A stretch of 64,000 nucleotides of DNA from Chryseobacterium oryctis (GCF_025971925.1 NZ_JAPDHV010000008.1:62001-126000); one strand, 5' to 3'; shown: positions 16,511 through 24,818, numbered from the stretch's first letter. The notes: a model not told the origin generated them from the letters alone. Translations and numbers: made by a program.

Positions 16511-16729
16511 ATGAAAAAAATAAATAATAAAAAAAAAGAGTTTATTACTCTTTTTACAGATGAAAGCTATAAACACCTTCCAATAAATTATCATTTGATA
16601 AGAAATGTGTATTATACCAAAGAAGAAGTGAAGCGTTTTAATCTGCATTATTCAGCACACAGCCCCTTTCATCAAACAACAGTTTATGATATTTTTCATA
16701 ATCATAAGCCAATAACCAATATCGTATGA
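16511..16729 (+). CDS. Small protein between the ATP-grasp and SPASM genes
   Basis: A 72-residue basic protein rich in Lys, His, Asn and Tyr, without signal peptide, Cys or double glycine. It starts three bases after the ATP-grasp stop and overlaps the SPASM gene by four bases (ATGA), so it is a real, translationally coupled gene. It could be a peptide-binding accessory protein or a second substrate; I do not recognise its family. The lack of a leader-like GG site argues against a classical precursor. Confidence 0.65.
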   Translation: MKKINNKKKEFITLFTDESYKHLPINYHLIRNVYYTKEEVKRFNLHYSAHSPFHQTTVYDIFHNHKPITNIV

Positions 16730-17748
16730 ATAGTTTTTTTAATTTGTATGCCAATTGTTTACCTGTTAAGGGTGGTGAGGAAAGTATAATCGTGGACTTA
16801 CAAAATAATGAATACATCAATATCCCGAACCTGTTGGGCGAGGTTCTTAAAAAAACAAGCATTTATACAGTAAATGAAATTAAAAATTTCTTCAATAATG
16901 ATCTGAATGATGGTATAGACCATTATTTTAAATATTTGAATACAATAGATTATGGTTTTTTCCTTGATAATCCTGAAAATTTTCCTGAACTTAATTTAGA
17001 TTGGTATTCTCCTTTGAGGGTAAATAATGCAATCCTGGAAATAAACGAAAACTGCAACTACAATTATATTTCAGTAATTAAAGAATTAGGTTCTTTGGGG
17101 TGTTCAAGCATACAAATTAGGATTGGTAAATCAAATGTTGCTGATATTATCTCTGAAATTATTAATGTCATTCGAATGTCAAGAATTAGAAGCGTTGAAA
17201 TTTTACTTCCCGAAACTTTGTTTGATATTTCTTTTGTAAATTATATGGAAGATATTGAAAATAGAATTTCTTTATTTGTGGTTCACAGTGCTGCTGACGA
17301 AAATTTAATAAAAGAATCATATAAAAAATCAAAATTTTATAAACAAAAAAAACTTTTGTTTACTTCAAAAATTGTAAATAGCGCAACAACAGACATAATA
17401 AGTAAAGAAAATTTCATAATTAATATGGATTTCTTTTGCGAAGCTCAAAAGTACAATGTTGCTTTAAATAGAAAAGTTTGTATAGACAATGAAGGAAATT
17501 TTAAAAATTTTCTTGCGCATAGAAATACTTTTGGTAATTTTAATAGTAAAAGCATTACAGAGTTAATTGAAGATTCTGATTTTACTAAAAAATGGTTTAT
17601 TAATAATAATAGTATAGATATTTGTAAAGACTGTCAGTTTCGTTATATATGCTTTGATAATTCCGATATTGAATTTAATGGTTCTTCATGGAGAAAATTA
17701 AGTCAGTGTCCATTTGATCCATACACAAATAAATGGAAAACAACATAA
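16726..17748 (+). CDS. gwsS: SPASM-domain protein, grasp-with-spasm system (GwsS)
   Basis: A 340-residue protein with a C-terminal SPASM-like Cys cluster (Cys300, Cys303, Cys309, Cys328, plus Cys252 upstream) around DICKDCQFRYIC. The place where a radical SAM domain would carry CxxxCxxC reads EINENCNYNYISV, with a single Cys110, so the canonical SAM-binding [4Fe-4S] motif is absent. The segment HRNTFGNF before the Cys cluster is typical of SPASM maturases in this system. It may bind auxiliary clusters and present the precursor rather than do radical chemistry. It is the last gene of the operon. Confidence 0.82.
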   Translation: MNSFFNLYANCLPVKGGEESIIVDLQNNEYINIPNLLGEVLKKTSIYTVNEIKNFFNNDLNDGIDHYFKYLNTIDYGFFLDNPENFPELNLDWYSPLRVNNAILEINENCNYNYISVIKELGSLGCSSIQIRIGKSNVADIISEIINVIRMSRIRSVEILLPETLFDISFVNYMEDIENRISLFVVHSAADENLIKESYKKSKFYKQKKLLFTSKIVNSATTDIISKENFIINMDFFCEAQKYNVALNRKVCIDNEGNFKNFLAHRNTFGNFNSKSITELIEDSDFTKKWFINNNSIDICKDCQFRYICFDNSDIEFNGSSWRKLSQCPFDPYTNKWKTT

Positions 17749-17762
17749 GATATTATAAAAAG

Positions 17763-17789
17763 ACCTTTCAAAATTTGAAGGTTTTTTTT
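17763..17789 (+). terminator. Terminator of the grasp-with-spasm operon
   Basis: ACCTTTCAAA pairs with TTTGAAGGT (one bulge), followed by eight T residues. Confidence 0.8.
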
Positions 17790-17984
17790 GTTTTTAAAGG
17801 TGAAATCTATTGTTGAAAAAATATTTGGTATAAGTATAATAACGATTTTAAATTTATAGAATAAATAAAGTTTGTTTAAGAAATAATTATGATGTGTTTT
17901 TCGTTTAAGGTAAAATAAGTAATACAATATAAATTGATTATGAAATTTAAACTTAAGTTAAGTTTAAAATAATTAATATTTGTT

Positions 17985-17992
17985 TAACTTTG
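17985..17992 (+). promoter_or_regulatory. -7 element of the Cys-rich peptide gene
   Basis: TAACTTTG matches TAnnTTTG and lies 43 bases before the ATG at 18036. A short palindromic AAACTTAAGTTAAGTTT lies about 30 bases upstream. The rest of 17790-18035 is AT-rich with no other signal that I can see. Confidence 0.5.
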
Positions 17993-18035
17993 AAATACAC
18001 TAAAACTATATTATTAATCTCAAAAAAATCAAATC

Positions 18036-18218
18036 ATGTCACAAGAAATTTTGAAAAATGCCAAAAGATTAAAGAAAAACGACCTTAAAAACATTTCTGG
18101 AGGAATAATTATCGGGCCACCAGATTTATCTCTGTGCGGATGTAGCTGTACAGGAGCTGTTACAGGTCCTAAATATTGCCTAGACTACATTCGTTGTACA
18201 CAAGTTATTACTTGCTAA
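18036..18218 (+). CDS. Orphan double-glycine, Cys-rich bacteriocin-like peptide
   Basis: A 60-residue peptide. The leader MSQEILKNAKRLKKNDLKNISGG ends at Gly22-Gly23 and resembles the ComC/bacteriocin leader common in Chryseobacterium. The 37-residue core has six Cys (34, 36, 38, 48, 54, 60), suggesting disulfides or thioethers. It is separated from the grasp-with-spasm operon by a terminator and has its own promoter, so it is a separate unit. No modifying enzyme or export gene lies beside it. The leader and core sequences are unlike those of the precursor at 14638. Full leader text is split by position: residues 1-21 are the charged part. Confidence 0.75.
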   Translation: MSQEILKNAKRLKKNDLKNISGGIIIGPPDLSLCGCSCTGAVTGPKYCLDYIRCTQVITC

Positions 18219-18275
18219 ATTGACGTTTAAACAGAATTATTTCAATTGAAATAAGCATTTCCACATTTATTATGC

Positions 18276-18305
18276 AAAAACCTTTTGGGATACCAAAAGG
18301 TTTTT
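18276..18305. terminator. Bidirectional terminator
   Basis: AAAAACCTTTTGG and CCAAAAGGTTTTT form a near-perfect stem with T tracts on both strands, serving the peptide gene (plus) and the CLC gene (minus). Confidence 0.85.
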
Positions 18306-18312
18306 GTTATTC

Positions 18313-19617
18313 TCATAAATCAGAAATATTTTTATTCTGATAACTTTCGTATCTTTTACTCTTTGCTTCTCCAATTTTTTGTTTTGAATAAATACTGCTA
18401 TGTCCTGAAAACAAATAAGAAACAACACAAGCAATTGCTATATAAACTCCACTTTCTGCACCAAACAATTCAATCCCCATCAGCATACAAGCCAGAGGTG
18501 TATTTGTGGCTCCGGCAAAAACAGCAACAAACCCCATTCCTGCCAATAATCCGAAAGGAAGCGGAATAAATAGGGATAAAGCACTCCCTAAAGTTGCCCC
18601 GATGAAGAACAAAGGAGTTACTTCTCCGCCTTTAAAACCTGCCGAAAGGGTAATTATTGTAAAAATCATTTTTAAAGCAAAATCATAAACAGGAAGTTGT
18701 GTCTTGAAAGATTCTAAAATTGTCGGAATTCCCAAACCTATATATTTTGTAGTTCCTATCATAAAAACAGCAATTGCAACGATAGTTCCTCCAATTACAG
18801 GGTGTAACGGAGAGTATTTTATGTTAGATTTAAAAACTGTGCTTAACCAATGAAGCGTTTTGCTAAATGCAGCAGCACAGAATCCAAAAATAATACCTGC
18901 TAAAATGCTGTATAAAAAATATGAAAAATCAAATTTTGGAATGAAATCAATATGATAATGAGTATGTTTTACATTCCAGAGATTAGTTGTCCGGTCTGCA
19001 ATAATTGCTGATGCAAAAGCAGGAAACATAGCATTGTAACGAATTTTGCCAATCAGAAAAACTTCAAGACCAAAAACTGCTCCGGCTAAAGGAGTACCGA
19101 AAACGGAACCAAAACCTGCTGCAATAGCAGAAATAATTAAAGTTCTTCTCTCGTTTTTGTCTAACTTAAAAGGTTTGGTAAATTGGTCTGCAATAGCTCC
19201 AGCCATTTGAAGTGCAGTTCCTTCACGACCTGCCGAACCACCAAAAAAATGAGTGACAATAGTTCCTAAATAAACAAAAGGAGCCATTTTGAATGGGATA
19301 GTTGCCTTTGGATTGTGAATATTTTCTATCAGTAAATTATTTCCGGCTTCAATGTCTTTCCCAAAATGATAATATAAAAGACCAATCAAAAATCCTGTAA
19401 CGGGTAAAAATGCTATTAACCAAATATGTTTTTCTCGAAAATTGGTAACCCATTCTAATGATTGTAAAAATCCTGCTGATGCAGAACCGATTAAAACTCC
19501 AATGATAAGACTAATAAAAAGCCATTTGAAAATATAAGGCAGAGCGGGAAATTTTCGAAAGAAAATTTTAAACTGAAAAAAAACTTTATTGCTTATTGTT
19601 CTTTGATTTTTAGACAT
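18313..19617 (-). CDS. CLC-family fluoride channel/antiporter (CLC-F type)
   Basis: A 434-residue integral membrane protein of the CLC chloride channel family. The GREGTALQ segment, the SAGFKGGEVTPLFFIGATLGSA segment and GATNTPLA are pore and selectivity regions; the absence of a C-terminal CBS pair fits bacterial members. A fluoride riboswitch lies in its 5' leader, which strongly argues that it exports fluoride with protons (the CLC-F branch) and protects enolase and pyrophosphatase. Without the riboswitch it would be called only a voltage-gated chloride channel family protein. Confidence 0.88.
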   Translation of the reverse strand: MSKNQRTISNKVFFQFKIFFRKFPALPYIFKWLFISLIIGVLIGSASAGFLQSLEWVTNFREKHIWLIAFLPVTGFLIGLLYYHFGKDIEAGNNLLIENIHNPKATIPFKMAPFVYLGTIVTHFFGGSAGREGTALQMAGAIADQFTKPFKLDKNERRTLIISAIAAGFGSVFGTPLAGAVFGLEVFLIGKIRYNAMFPAFASAIIADRTTNLWNVKHTHYHIDFIPKFDFSYFLYSILAGIIFGFCAAAFSKTLHWLSTVFKSNIKYSPLHPVIGGTIVAIAVFMIGTTKYIGLGIPTILESFKTQLPVYDFALKMIFTIITLSAGFKGGEVTPLFFIGATLGSALSLFIPLPFGLLAGMGFVAVFAGATNTPLACMLMGIELFGAESGVYIAIACVVSYLFSGHSSIYSKQKIGEAKSKRYESYQNKNISDL

Positions 19618-19623
19618 ACTAAT

Positions 19624-19709
19624 CCTGATTAATTACTGTTAATAATTTATTTAATCAGGCGTCATCAGCTTCTGAAAAGCGGTTGGGTAAGGAAGAGCAC
19701 CATTTCCTT
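19624..19709 (-). promoter_or_regulatory. Fluoride riboswitch (crcB motif) and expression platform
   Basis: On the minus strand the aptamer (19655-19709) reads GGAAATGGTGCTCTTCC, then AACCGC, a GCTT/AAGC hairpin, and GCTGATGACGCCTG. These are the ordered conserved blocks of the fluoride riboswitch. Downstream, CCTGATTAA (19651-19659) can pair with TTAATCAGG (19624-19632), a nine-base stem that shares bases with the aptamer 3' end and ends seven bases before the start codon of the CLC gene. Fluoride binding would decide which pairing forms and so control the start region. Confidence 0.85.
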
Positions 19710-19717
19710 TTGTGATG

Positions 19718-19725
19718 CAAATATA
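19718..19725 (-). promoter_or_regulatory. -7 element driving the fluoride riboswitch
   Basis: TATATTTG on the minus strand lies eight bases upstream of the aptamer, so transcription would begin right at the riboswitch. Confidence 0.55.
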
Positions 19726-19752
19726 AATATTATTTGAATTATTTTGATTTTT

Positions 19753-20220
19753 TTATAAAAAAGGTTTCATTTCATCTTCAATTTGAGTTCTTAGTTCCAT
19801 AAGACGAATTGCATATTGTTCTTTTTGCTTGTCCTCTGTTGTTTCAGGAACCCATTTAGGAACAGGGAGCTTTTTTCCGTTTTCGTCTACCGCTACAAAA
19901 ACAATGATGCAATGTGTTTTTTTATCAAATTTTGGCTGTTTCAGATTTCTTGAAAATACGTTGATGGAGATATGCATACTTGATGAACCTGTATAAATCA
20001 CCTGAGCTTCAACTTTTACGATTTCGCCAATTTTTATCGGTTCGTAAAAACGTATTCCTCCAACATAAACAGTCACTGAATAATTTCCGCTCCAAGTAGT
20101 TGCGCAGGCATATCCAGCCTGATCAATCCATTTCATTACACTTCCTCCGTGTACGTTTCCTCCATAATTAACATCTGAAGGTTCTGATATGAATTGGAAG
20201 GTGATAGGTTTATTATCCAT
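19753..20220 (-). CDS. Acyl-CoA thioesterase (hotdog fold, YciA-like)
   Basis: A 155-residue cytosolic hotdog-fold thioesterase that hydrolyses acyl-CoA to free acid and CoA. The signature GGNVHGGSVMKWIDQAGYACA contains the catalytic Asn/His-Gly and Asp region; GIRFYEPIKIGEIVKVEAQV and SSSMHISINVFSRN are the second half. Length is typical. It is transcribed separately from the CLC gene, whose promoter lies in the gap. Confidence 0.9.
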   Translation of the reverse strand: MDNKPITFQFISEPSDVNYGGNVHGGSVMKWIDQAGYACATTWSGNYSVTVYVGGIRFYEPIKIGEIVKVEAQVIYTGSSSMHISINVFSRNLKQPKFDKKTHCIIVFVAVDENGKKLPVPKWVPETTEDKQKEQYAIRLMELRTQIEDEMKPFL

Positions 20221-20333
20221 TTTCTGCTATTTTAAAAAACATACTTAATAATTTCGGATATTTTAGATTAAATCCTACTTTTGAAGCATTAAAATTATAA
20301 GTGAATTTAATAAATAATTATATAATAGATACA

Positions 20334-20696
20334 ATGAAAAAAGTATTTTATCTTAATACTTGTGGTACCTGCAAGAAAATTTTAGCTGAATTTGACCTTA
20401 CAGACTGGGAACTTCGTGAGATAAAGAAAGAGCCTATCACTAAAGAAGAACTTGCTGAAATGTATAAGAAAACAAAATCTTATGAAGCATTATTTAGCAA
20501 AAAATCTACTCAGATTAAATTAAGAGAGCTTGATGTAAAGTCTTTAGATGAAAAAGATTTTCAAAAACTGTTGTTGGAGCATTATACATTTTTAAAACGT
20601 CCGGTTTTTATTACTGATAAAGAAATATTTATTGGGAATGACAAGAAAAATGTGGAAGCCTTGAGATTGTTTTTTGGAGTGGAAGTAAAGGATTAA
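20334..20696 (+). CDS. ArsC/Spx-family thioredoxin-fold protein
   Basis: A 120-residue protein of the arsenate-reductase-like family (ArsC/YffB/Spx). The CGTC pair at Cys10/Cys13 is followed by KKIL; the SYEALFSKKS and KRPVFITDKEIFIGND segments complete the fold. I start at the ATG at 20334 because the upstream extension to 20301 adds 11 residues outside the fold. No arsenic genes are nearby, so arsenate reduction is not supported by context; a redox role is as likely. Confidence 0.85.
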   Translation: MKKVFYLNTCGTCKKILAEFDLTDWELREIKKEPITKEELAEMYKKTKSYEALFSKKSTQIKLRELDVKSLDEKDFQKLLLEHYTFLKRPVFITDKEIFIGNDKKNVEALRLFFGVEVKD

Positions 20697-20721
20697 TAGA
20701 AGTTATTGATTATAGATACAA

Positions 20722-20750
20722 GAGCTGTAGAATATTTTACAGCTCTTTTT
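20722..20750 (+). terminator. Terminator of the ArsC-like gene
   Basis: GAGCTGTA and TACAGCTC flank an eight-base loop and are followed by a T tract. Confidence 0.85.
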
Positions 20751-20775
20751 ATATTAAAATTAAATGATTTTAGAA

Positions 20776-22524
20776 TTAAGTGATTGTATGTGTTTTTTCG
20801 GTTACAATATTATAAGTTTCTGAAAATACATTGTCTACAAATCTCCATTCAGCATGAGTACTTCCAGAAGTGAATTCTACATGTAGATATCCTCTTTTAT
20901 AAAGATTAGCATACTCAAGATCGTCTATGAGTAACGAAAATGCCTGAGCCAGTTCTATAGCTTGTGTAGGATCGGAAGTAATACCAAGATATCCTTCCAA
21001 TCCGGGAGAAGAAACTGAACTACATGCAAGTTCTGTCCCAATAAAATTTCCTTGAGCATTGGTAAGTTTTCCTAACCATGCATTGTGGGTATCTCCTGCA
21101 AGAACGACTACTTTTTTTCCTGCAAGAATAGAGTATAGCTGTTCTCTTTCCATAAAATAGCCGTCCCATGCGTCAAGATTATAAGGTAAAGTTGTTGTGA
21201 TTCTTGCTATTTCCTGAGGTGTAAGAGTAGGATCTTGTTGTTGATATCTCATTTTGAGAATAATAAGCTGAGAAATTGTGCTTTTAAGTAATTGCATTGT
21301 AGAAGGCTGTGCGCTTCCAAACTGTTTTATTTCTGTCAGAATTTTATTTAATAACATTAGCATTTCTGCAGGAATCATCATTTTAGTCATTAAAATCTGC
21401 TGTCCCAAAACTTTCCATTTTGTTGTATCTGTATTGATTTGTGAGCCAAGCCATGACATCTGTTCATTTCCTATTAATTTTCTGCTGGTACTTAAAAAGT
21501 CTGTTTTAAATTGTACCTGATTAAAGTTTCCGTCAGCATCCAGATAATCTGAATATTCAAGTTGTTTATCTCTCGCTATAACCCTCGTATCTAACATATA
21601 AAGCGAAACAATATTTCCAAAATTGAAACTTCTGTATATTCTCAAATCCTTTCCTGTTTTCAAAGGAATGTATTCGCTGTAAGCCTGAAATGCTGCCATT
21701 TTTCTAGCCTGAAAATCACCTTCGTTAGGTTGATGGTTTTCCGCACCGGATTTATAGGTATCATTGGCAAATTCATGGTCATCCCACACGCAGATAAATG
21801 GTTTTTTCTGATGCAAAAGCATTAGGTTTTTATCTTCTCTGTATTGTCTGTATCTTTCTCTGTAATCGTTTAAGGTAAGAATTTCTCGTGCCGGTTTATG
21901 TGTTCTTCCTAGTTGATTGGTATAAGGATTTGTCCCATACTGTCCTGGAGCATATTCATAGATGTAATCTCCAAGATGAACTACTACATCCGAATCAGAC
22001 TGAGCTATAGCTTCATATACATTAAAAAGTCCTGCCGGAAAGTTGGAACAGGAAACGACTGCCATTTTTACTTCATTTACTGAATCTGTTTTTGAAGGTA
22101 AGGTAATTGTTTCTCCTATGATACTGCTTTCTTTAGTTTTACGATTATAAAATCTATAATAATATTTTGTGTGGGAAGGAATGTTTTGTACATCTACTGC
22201 GACTGTGAAATCATTTAGAGATGTTACATTTGCTTTTCCTGTTCTTACAGTATCGGAAAAATTACTGTTTTTGCTTATTTCCCAAGTAATTTCGGCATCA
22301 ACACCTACAGAATATCTTGTCCAGATAATCACTCCTGTTTCTGAAGGGTCAAAACTTGCTACCCCTGTATCAAATCCCGTGTTTTTTAGATCATTCGGAG
22401 TGTTTTCTGTATTGGTGAAATCGTTTATACAACTTTCAATTAAAGGAGCAATAAAAACTCCTCCCGCTGCAATTAATGAATTTTTAAGAAATTTTCTTCT
22501 GTTGATTGAATTGTTGTTGTCCAT
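20776..22524 (-). CDS. phoD: Alkaline phosphatase PhoD family protein (Tat-exported)
   Basis: A 582-residue secreted metallophosphoesterase of the PhoD family, which releases phosphate from phosphomonoesters or diesters. The N-terminus INRRKFLKNSLIAAGG is a twin-arginine signal with a possible lipobox Cys in LIESCIND. Family motifs include VVSCSNFPAG, HLGDYIYEY, VWDDHEFANDTY, LDTRVIARDKQ and LAGDTHNAWLGKL. The ATG at 22522-22524 is used; a TTG one codon upstream is possible. A direct repeat resembling a Pho box lies upstream at 22608-22626. Confidence 0.92.
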   Translation of the reverse strand: MDNNNSINRRKFLKNSLIAAGGVFIAPLIESCINDFTNTENTPNDLKNTGFDTGVASFDPSETGVIIWTRYSVGVDAEITWEISKNSNFSDTVRTGKANVTSLNDFTVAVDVQNIPSHTKYYYRFYNRKTKESSIIGETITLPSKTDSVNEVKMAVVSCSNFPAGLFNVYEAIAQSDSDVVVHLGDYIYEYAPGQYGTNPYTNQLGRTHKPAREILTLNDYRERYRQYREDKNLMLLHQKKPFICVWDDHEFANDTYKSGAENHQPNEGDFQARKMAAFQAYSEYIPLKTGKDLRIYRSFNFGNIVSLYMLDTRVIARDKQLEYSDYLDADGNFNQVQFKTDFLSTSRKLIGNEQMSWLGSQINTDTTKWKVLGQQILMTKMMIPAEMLMLLNKILTEIKQFGSAQPSTMQLLKSTISQLIILKMRYQQQDPTLTPQEIARITTTLPYNLDAWDGYFMEREQLYSILAGKKVVVLAGDTHNAWLGKLTNAQGNFIGTELACSSVSSPGLEGYLGITSDPTQAIELAQAFSLLIDDLEYANLYKRGYLHVEFTSGSTHAEWRFVDNVFSETYNIVTEKTHTIT

Positions 22525-22607
22525 CAATTATTTTTTGTTACAAAAAAAGAAAATCGAAAGATGAAACTTATTAACTCATCTTTAATTATATCTTATGATT
22601 TTTTAAC

Positions 22608-22626
22608 TTAATGAGGTATTAATGAG
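22608..22626 (-). promoter_or_regulatory. Direct repeat with 11-base period upstream of phoD
   Basis: On the minus strand CTCATTAA occurs twice, 11 bases apart, 84-102 bases upstream of the phoD ATG. Pho boxes bound by PhoB-type regulators have this spacing. It is a candidate site only; the words differ from the enterobacterial consensus. Confidence 0.35.
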
Positions 22627-22693
22627 GGTAATTTTAATTATTGTTTGAAATGAATAGTGGGGTTTTCTTGTAAATTTCGATGGAAAGGATAAC

Positions 22694-22722
22694 AAAAAAA
22701 CCGCAGAAATATTCTGCGGTTT
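22694..22722 (-). terminator. Terminator of the idi-gcvT operon
   Basis: ACCGCAGAA and TTCTGCGGT form the stem; on the minus strand it is followed by seven T residues. Confidence 0.85.
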
Positions 22723-22743
22723 CTATATTTTAGTATATTCAAA

Positions 22744-23820
22744 TTATACAAAAGGAGCTTTTACTACTTTTGCAGGGATATTTTTATTTCTTACCTGAAT
22801 GAATATTTCAGAACCTAATTTGAAGTGTGGTTTATCAACATAAGCTAATCCTAAACCAACTTTTTTCATTGGAGATTGAGTTCCTGAAGTTACTTTTCCG
22901 ATCACGTTTCCTTCAGCATCTACAACAGGGTAATCGTGTCTTGGGACACCTTTATCTGTTAGCTCAAAACCAACTAGTTTTCTTGTAACACCTTCCTCTT
23001 TTTGTTTAGCGAAAACTTCTTTGGAAACAAAATCTTTATCAAATTTAGTAATCCAACCTAGTCCAGCTTCAATTGGTGAAGTTGTATCATCAATATCATT
23101 TCCGTAAAGACAGAACCCTTTTTCAAGTCTTAAAGTGTCTCTTGCTGCCAATCCGCATGGGATAATTCCTTCTGATTCACCTGCTTTGATAATTTCGTCC
23201 CAAAGTTTTTCAGCATCTTCATTTTTGAAATAAATTTCAAAACCACCACTTCCTGTATATCCTGTGTTAGAAATAATTACATCATTAACTCCAGCAACAG
23301 AGCCTACTGTAAAATTGTAGTAAGGAATTTCAGAAAGGTTAGTTTCTGTAAGCTTTTGAAGAATTTCAGTTGCTTTCGGACCTTGGATTGCTAATAGAGA
23401 CATGTCGTCAGAAGCATTCGTCATTTTAGCTCCAAAAGTATTGTATTTTGAAATATGATTCCAGTCTTTTTCAATGTTTGAAGCATTTACAACAACGAAA
23501 TATTTATCATCTTCCATTTTGTAAACAATAAGGTCGTCTACAATGCCTCCGTTTTCGTTTGGAAGGCAAGAATATTGAGCTTTTCCGTTTTCTAAAGTAT
23601 CTACATTGTTTGTTGTAACCAACTGTAAAAGTTCTTTAGAACCAGCACCTTCAATAAAAAATTGTCCCATGTGAGAAACATCAAATAATCCTGCTTTTTC
23701 TCTTACTGCAAAATGTTCTTCTGTAACTCCAGAATATTGAACAGGCATTTCAAAACCTGCAAAAGGTACGATTTTAGCTCCTAAAGAAACGTGTTTGTCG
23801 TACAAGGCTGTTTTCTTCAT
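22744..23820 (-). CDS. gcvT: Glycine cleavage system T protein (aminomethyltransferase)
   Basis: A 358-residue tetrahydrofolate-dependent enzyme that takes the aminomethyl group from the H protein and yields methylene-tetrahydrofolate and ammonia. Recognisable parts are [59 protein letters not shown] and SGTQSP. Length is normal. It starts nine bases after the upstream 157-residue gene and appears to be the last gene of a three-gene unit with idi. The gcvH and gcvP genes are not in this window. Confidence 0.95.
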   Translation of the reverse strand: MKKTALYDKHVSLGAKIVPFAGFEMPVQYSGVTEEHFAVREKAGLFDVSHMGQFFIEGAGSKELLQLVTTNNVDTLENGKAQYSCLPNENGGIVDDLIVYKMEDDKYFVVVNASNIEKDWNHISKYNTFGAKMTNASDDMSLLAIQGPKATEILQKLTETNLSEIPYYNFTVGSVAGVNDVIISNTGYTGSGGFEIYFKNEDAEKLWDEIIKAGESEGIIPCGLAARDTLRLEKGFCLYGNDIDDTTSPIEAGLGWITKFDKDFVSKEVFAKQKEEGVTRKLVGFELTDKGVPRHDYPVVDAEGNVIGKVTSGTQSPMKKVGLGLAYVDKPHFKLGSEIFIQVRNKNIPAKVVKAPFV

Positions 23821-23829
23821 ATTTAATTT

Positions 23830-24303
23830 TTATTTCTTTATTTTAAAACTGTTAAAAGTTTCGTTAAAAAGTGACATATAATTTCCGTTCCAGAATTTTT
23901 GACCACAATTGATGGAAATCAGATACAAATCTTTATCCTTTTGAAAAACTTTAGTTATCCAGAAGAGTTTATCTTTTTCATCAAAATATTCGTAAAAATA
24001 CTCTGTATAACCTTTTTTTCCTTTGTTGCTTTTTATTTTGCTTTCATCGTCAGAAGATTTATAAAGAGCAAGGATGAATTTTTTTGTTTTCTCTTTCGGG
24101 AGAATCAAATCATGGTATTCAGAAATGGTAATTGCTCCGATTTCACTAGTAGGGAAAATGTTTACAATATCGTTGTCATTAGTAGATTTCCATCCATCAG
24201 GAACTTGTATTGTATAATTTTGTGTATCATAAGTTGTAACTTTTTGGGCAAAGGCAAAAAATCCCGCTAAAAATGTTAAAACTAATATTCCTTTTTTCAT
24301 CAT
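23830..24303 (-). CDS. Secreted protein of unknown function
   Basis: A 157-residue exported protein with a signal peptide ending FAFAQ. The mature part starts with YDTQNYTIQVPDGWK, like the start of PsbP/DUF1795-type domains (a short beta-rich fold that often follows a signal peptide), and ends FNETFNSFKIKK, also typical of that group. The two-base-spaced Met codons allow a start one codon later. It sits between idi and gcvT with very short gaps, so it is cotranscribed, but shares no clear pathway with them. Confidence 0.7.
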   Translation of the reverse strand: MMKKGILVLTFLAGFFAFAQKVTTYDTQNYTIQVPDGWKSTNDNDIVNIFPTSEIGAITISEYHDLILPKEKTKKFILALYKSSDDESKIKSNKGKKGYTEYFYEYFDEKDKLFWITKVFQKDKDLYLISINCGQKFWNGNYMSLFNETFNSFKIKK

Positions 24304-24308
24304 ATTAA

Positions 24309-24818
24309 TTAAAAATGGTGTTTATATTCTTCCAAAATGATTTTGAACCATTCTGTGAAATTTTCAGGATTTTCAGACATTTCGTTGTCTAAATCTTGCA
24401 TAGAAATATATTTTACTTCTTCAACTTCATCTTTGTTTAAATTAAAATCATCATCATAATTTCCTACAAAAACATGGTCTAATTCATGTTCCCAAAGTCC
24501 ACCACCAACATCAGCTTTATAAATGAAATTGAATTTTTCTGATAGTTCAGTTTCAATACCCAATTCTTCTTTCAGTCTGCGTTTGGCTCCTTCAAGATAA
24601 GTTTCCCCACTTTTAGGGTGTGAACACACGGCATTAGTCCATTTCAATGGTGAATGGTATTTATTTGCAGCTCTTTTTTGTAAAAGCATTTCACCTTTAT
24701 CGTTGAATAAAAAAACAGAAAAAGCACGATGCAACAAACCATTAATATGAGCTTGTTGTTTTTCCATTAGTCCTAAAATTTCATCTTGAGGGTTTACTAA
24801 AACTACCAATTCTTCCAT
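24309..24818 (-). CDS. idi: Isopentenyl-diphosphate delta-isomerase (type I)
   Basis: A 169-residue Nudix-fold enzyme that interconverts isopentenyl and dimethylallyl diphosphate. The catalytic Cys is in NAVCSHPKSGE, and the Glu cluster in AKRRLKEELGIE and LWEHELDHVF supply metal ligands. It starts the operon with the secreted protein and gcvT. The rest of isoprenoid synthesis is not local. Confidence 0.95.
   Translation of the reverse strand: MEELVVLVNPQDEILGLMEKQQAHINGLLHRAFSVFLFNDKGEMLLQKRAANKYHSPLKWTNAVCSHPKSGETYLEGAKRRLKEELGIETELSEKFNFIYKADVGGGLWEHELDHVFVGNYDDDFNLNKDEVEEVKYISMQDLDNEMSENPENFTEWFKIILEEYKHHF

Noticed and set aside
18285..18569. A 94-codon plus-strand frame over the CLC gene end
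   Set aside because: It starts in the bidirectional terminator and then reads antisense to the CLC coding region.
22169..22564. A 131-codon open frame antisense to phoD
   Set aside because: It covers the Tat signal and start of phoD in the opposite direction, without promoter or recognisable protein features.
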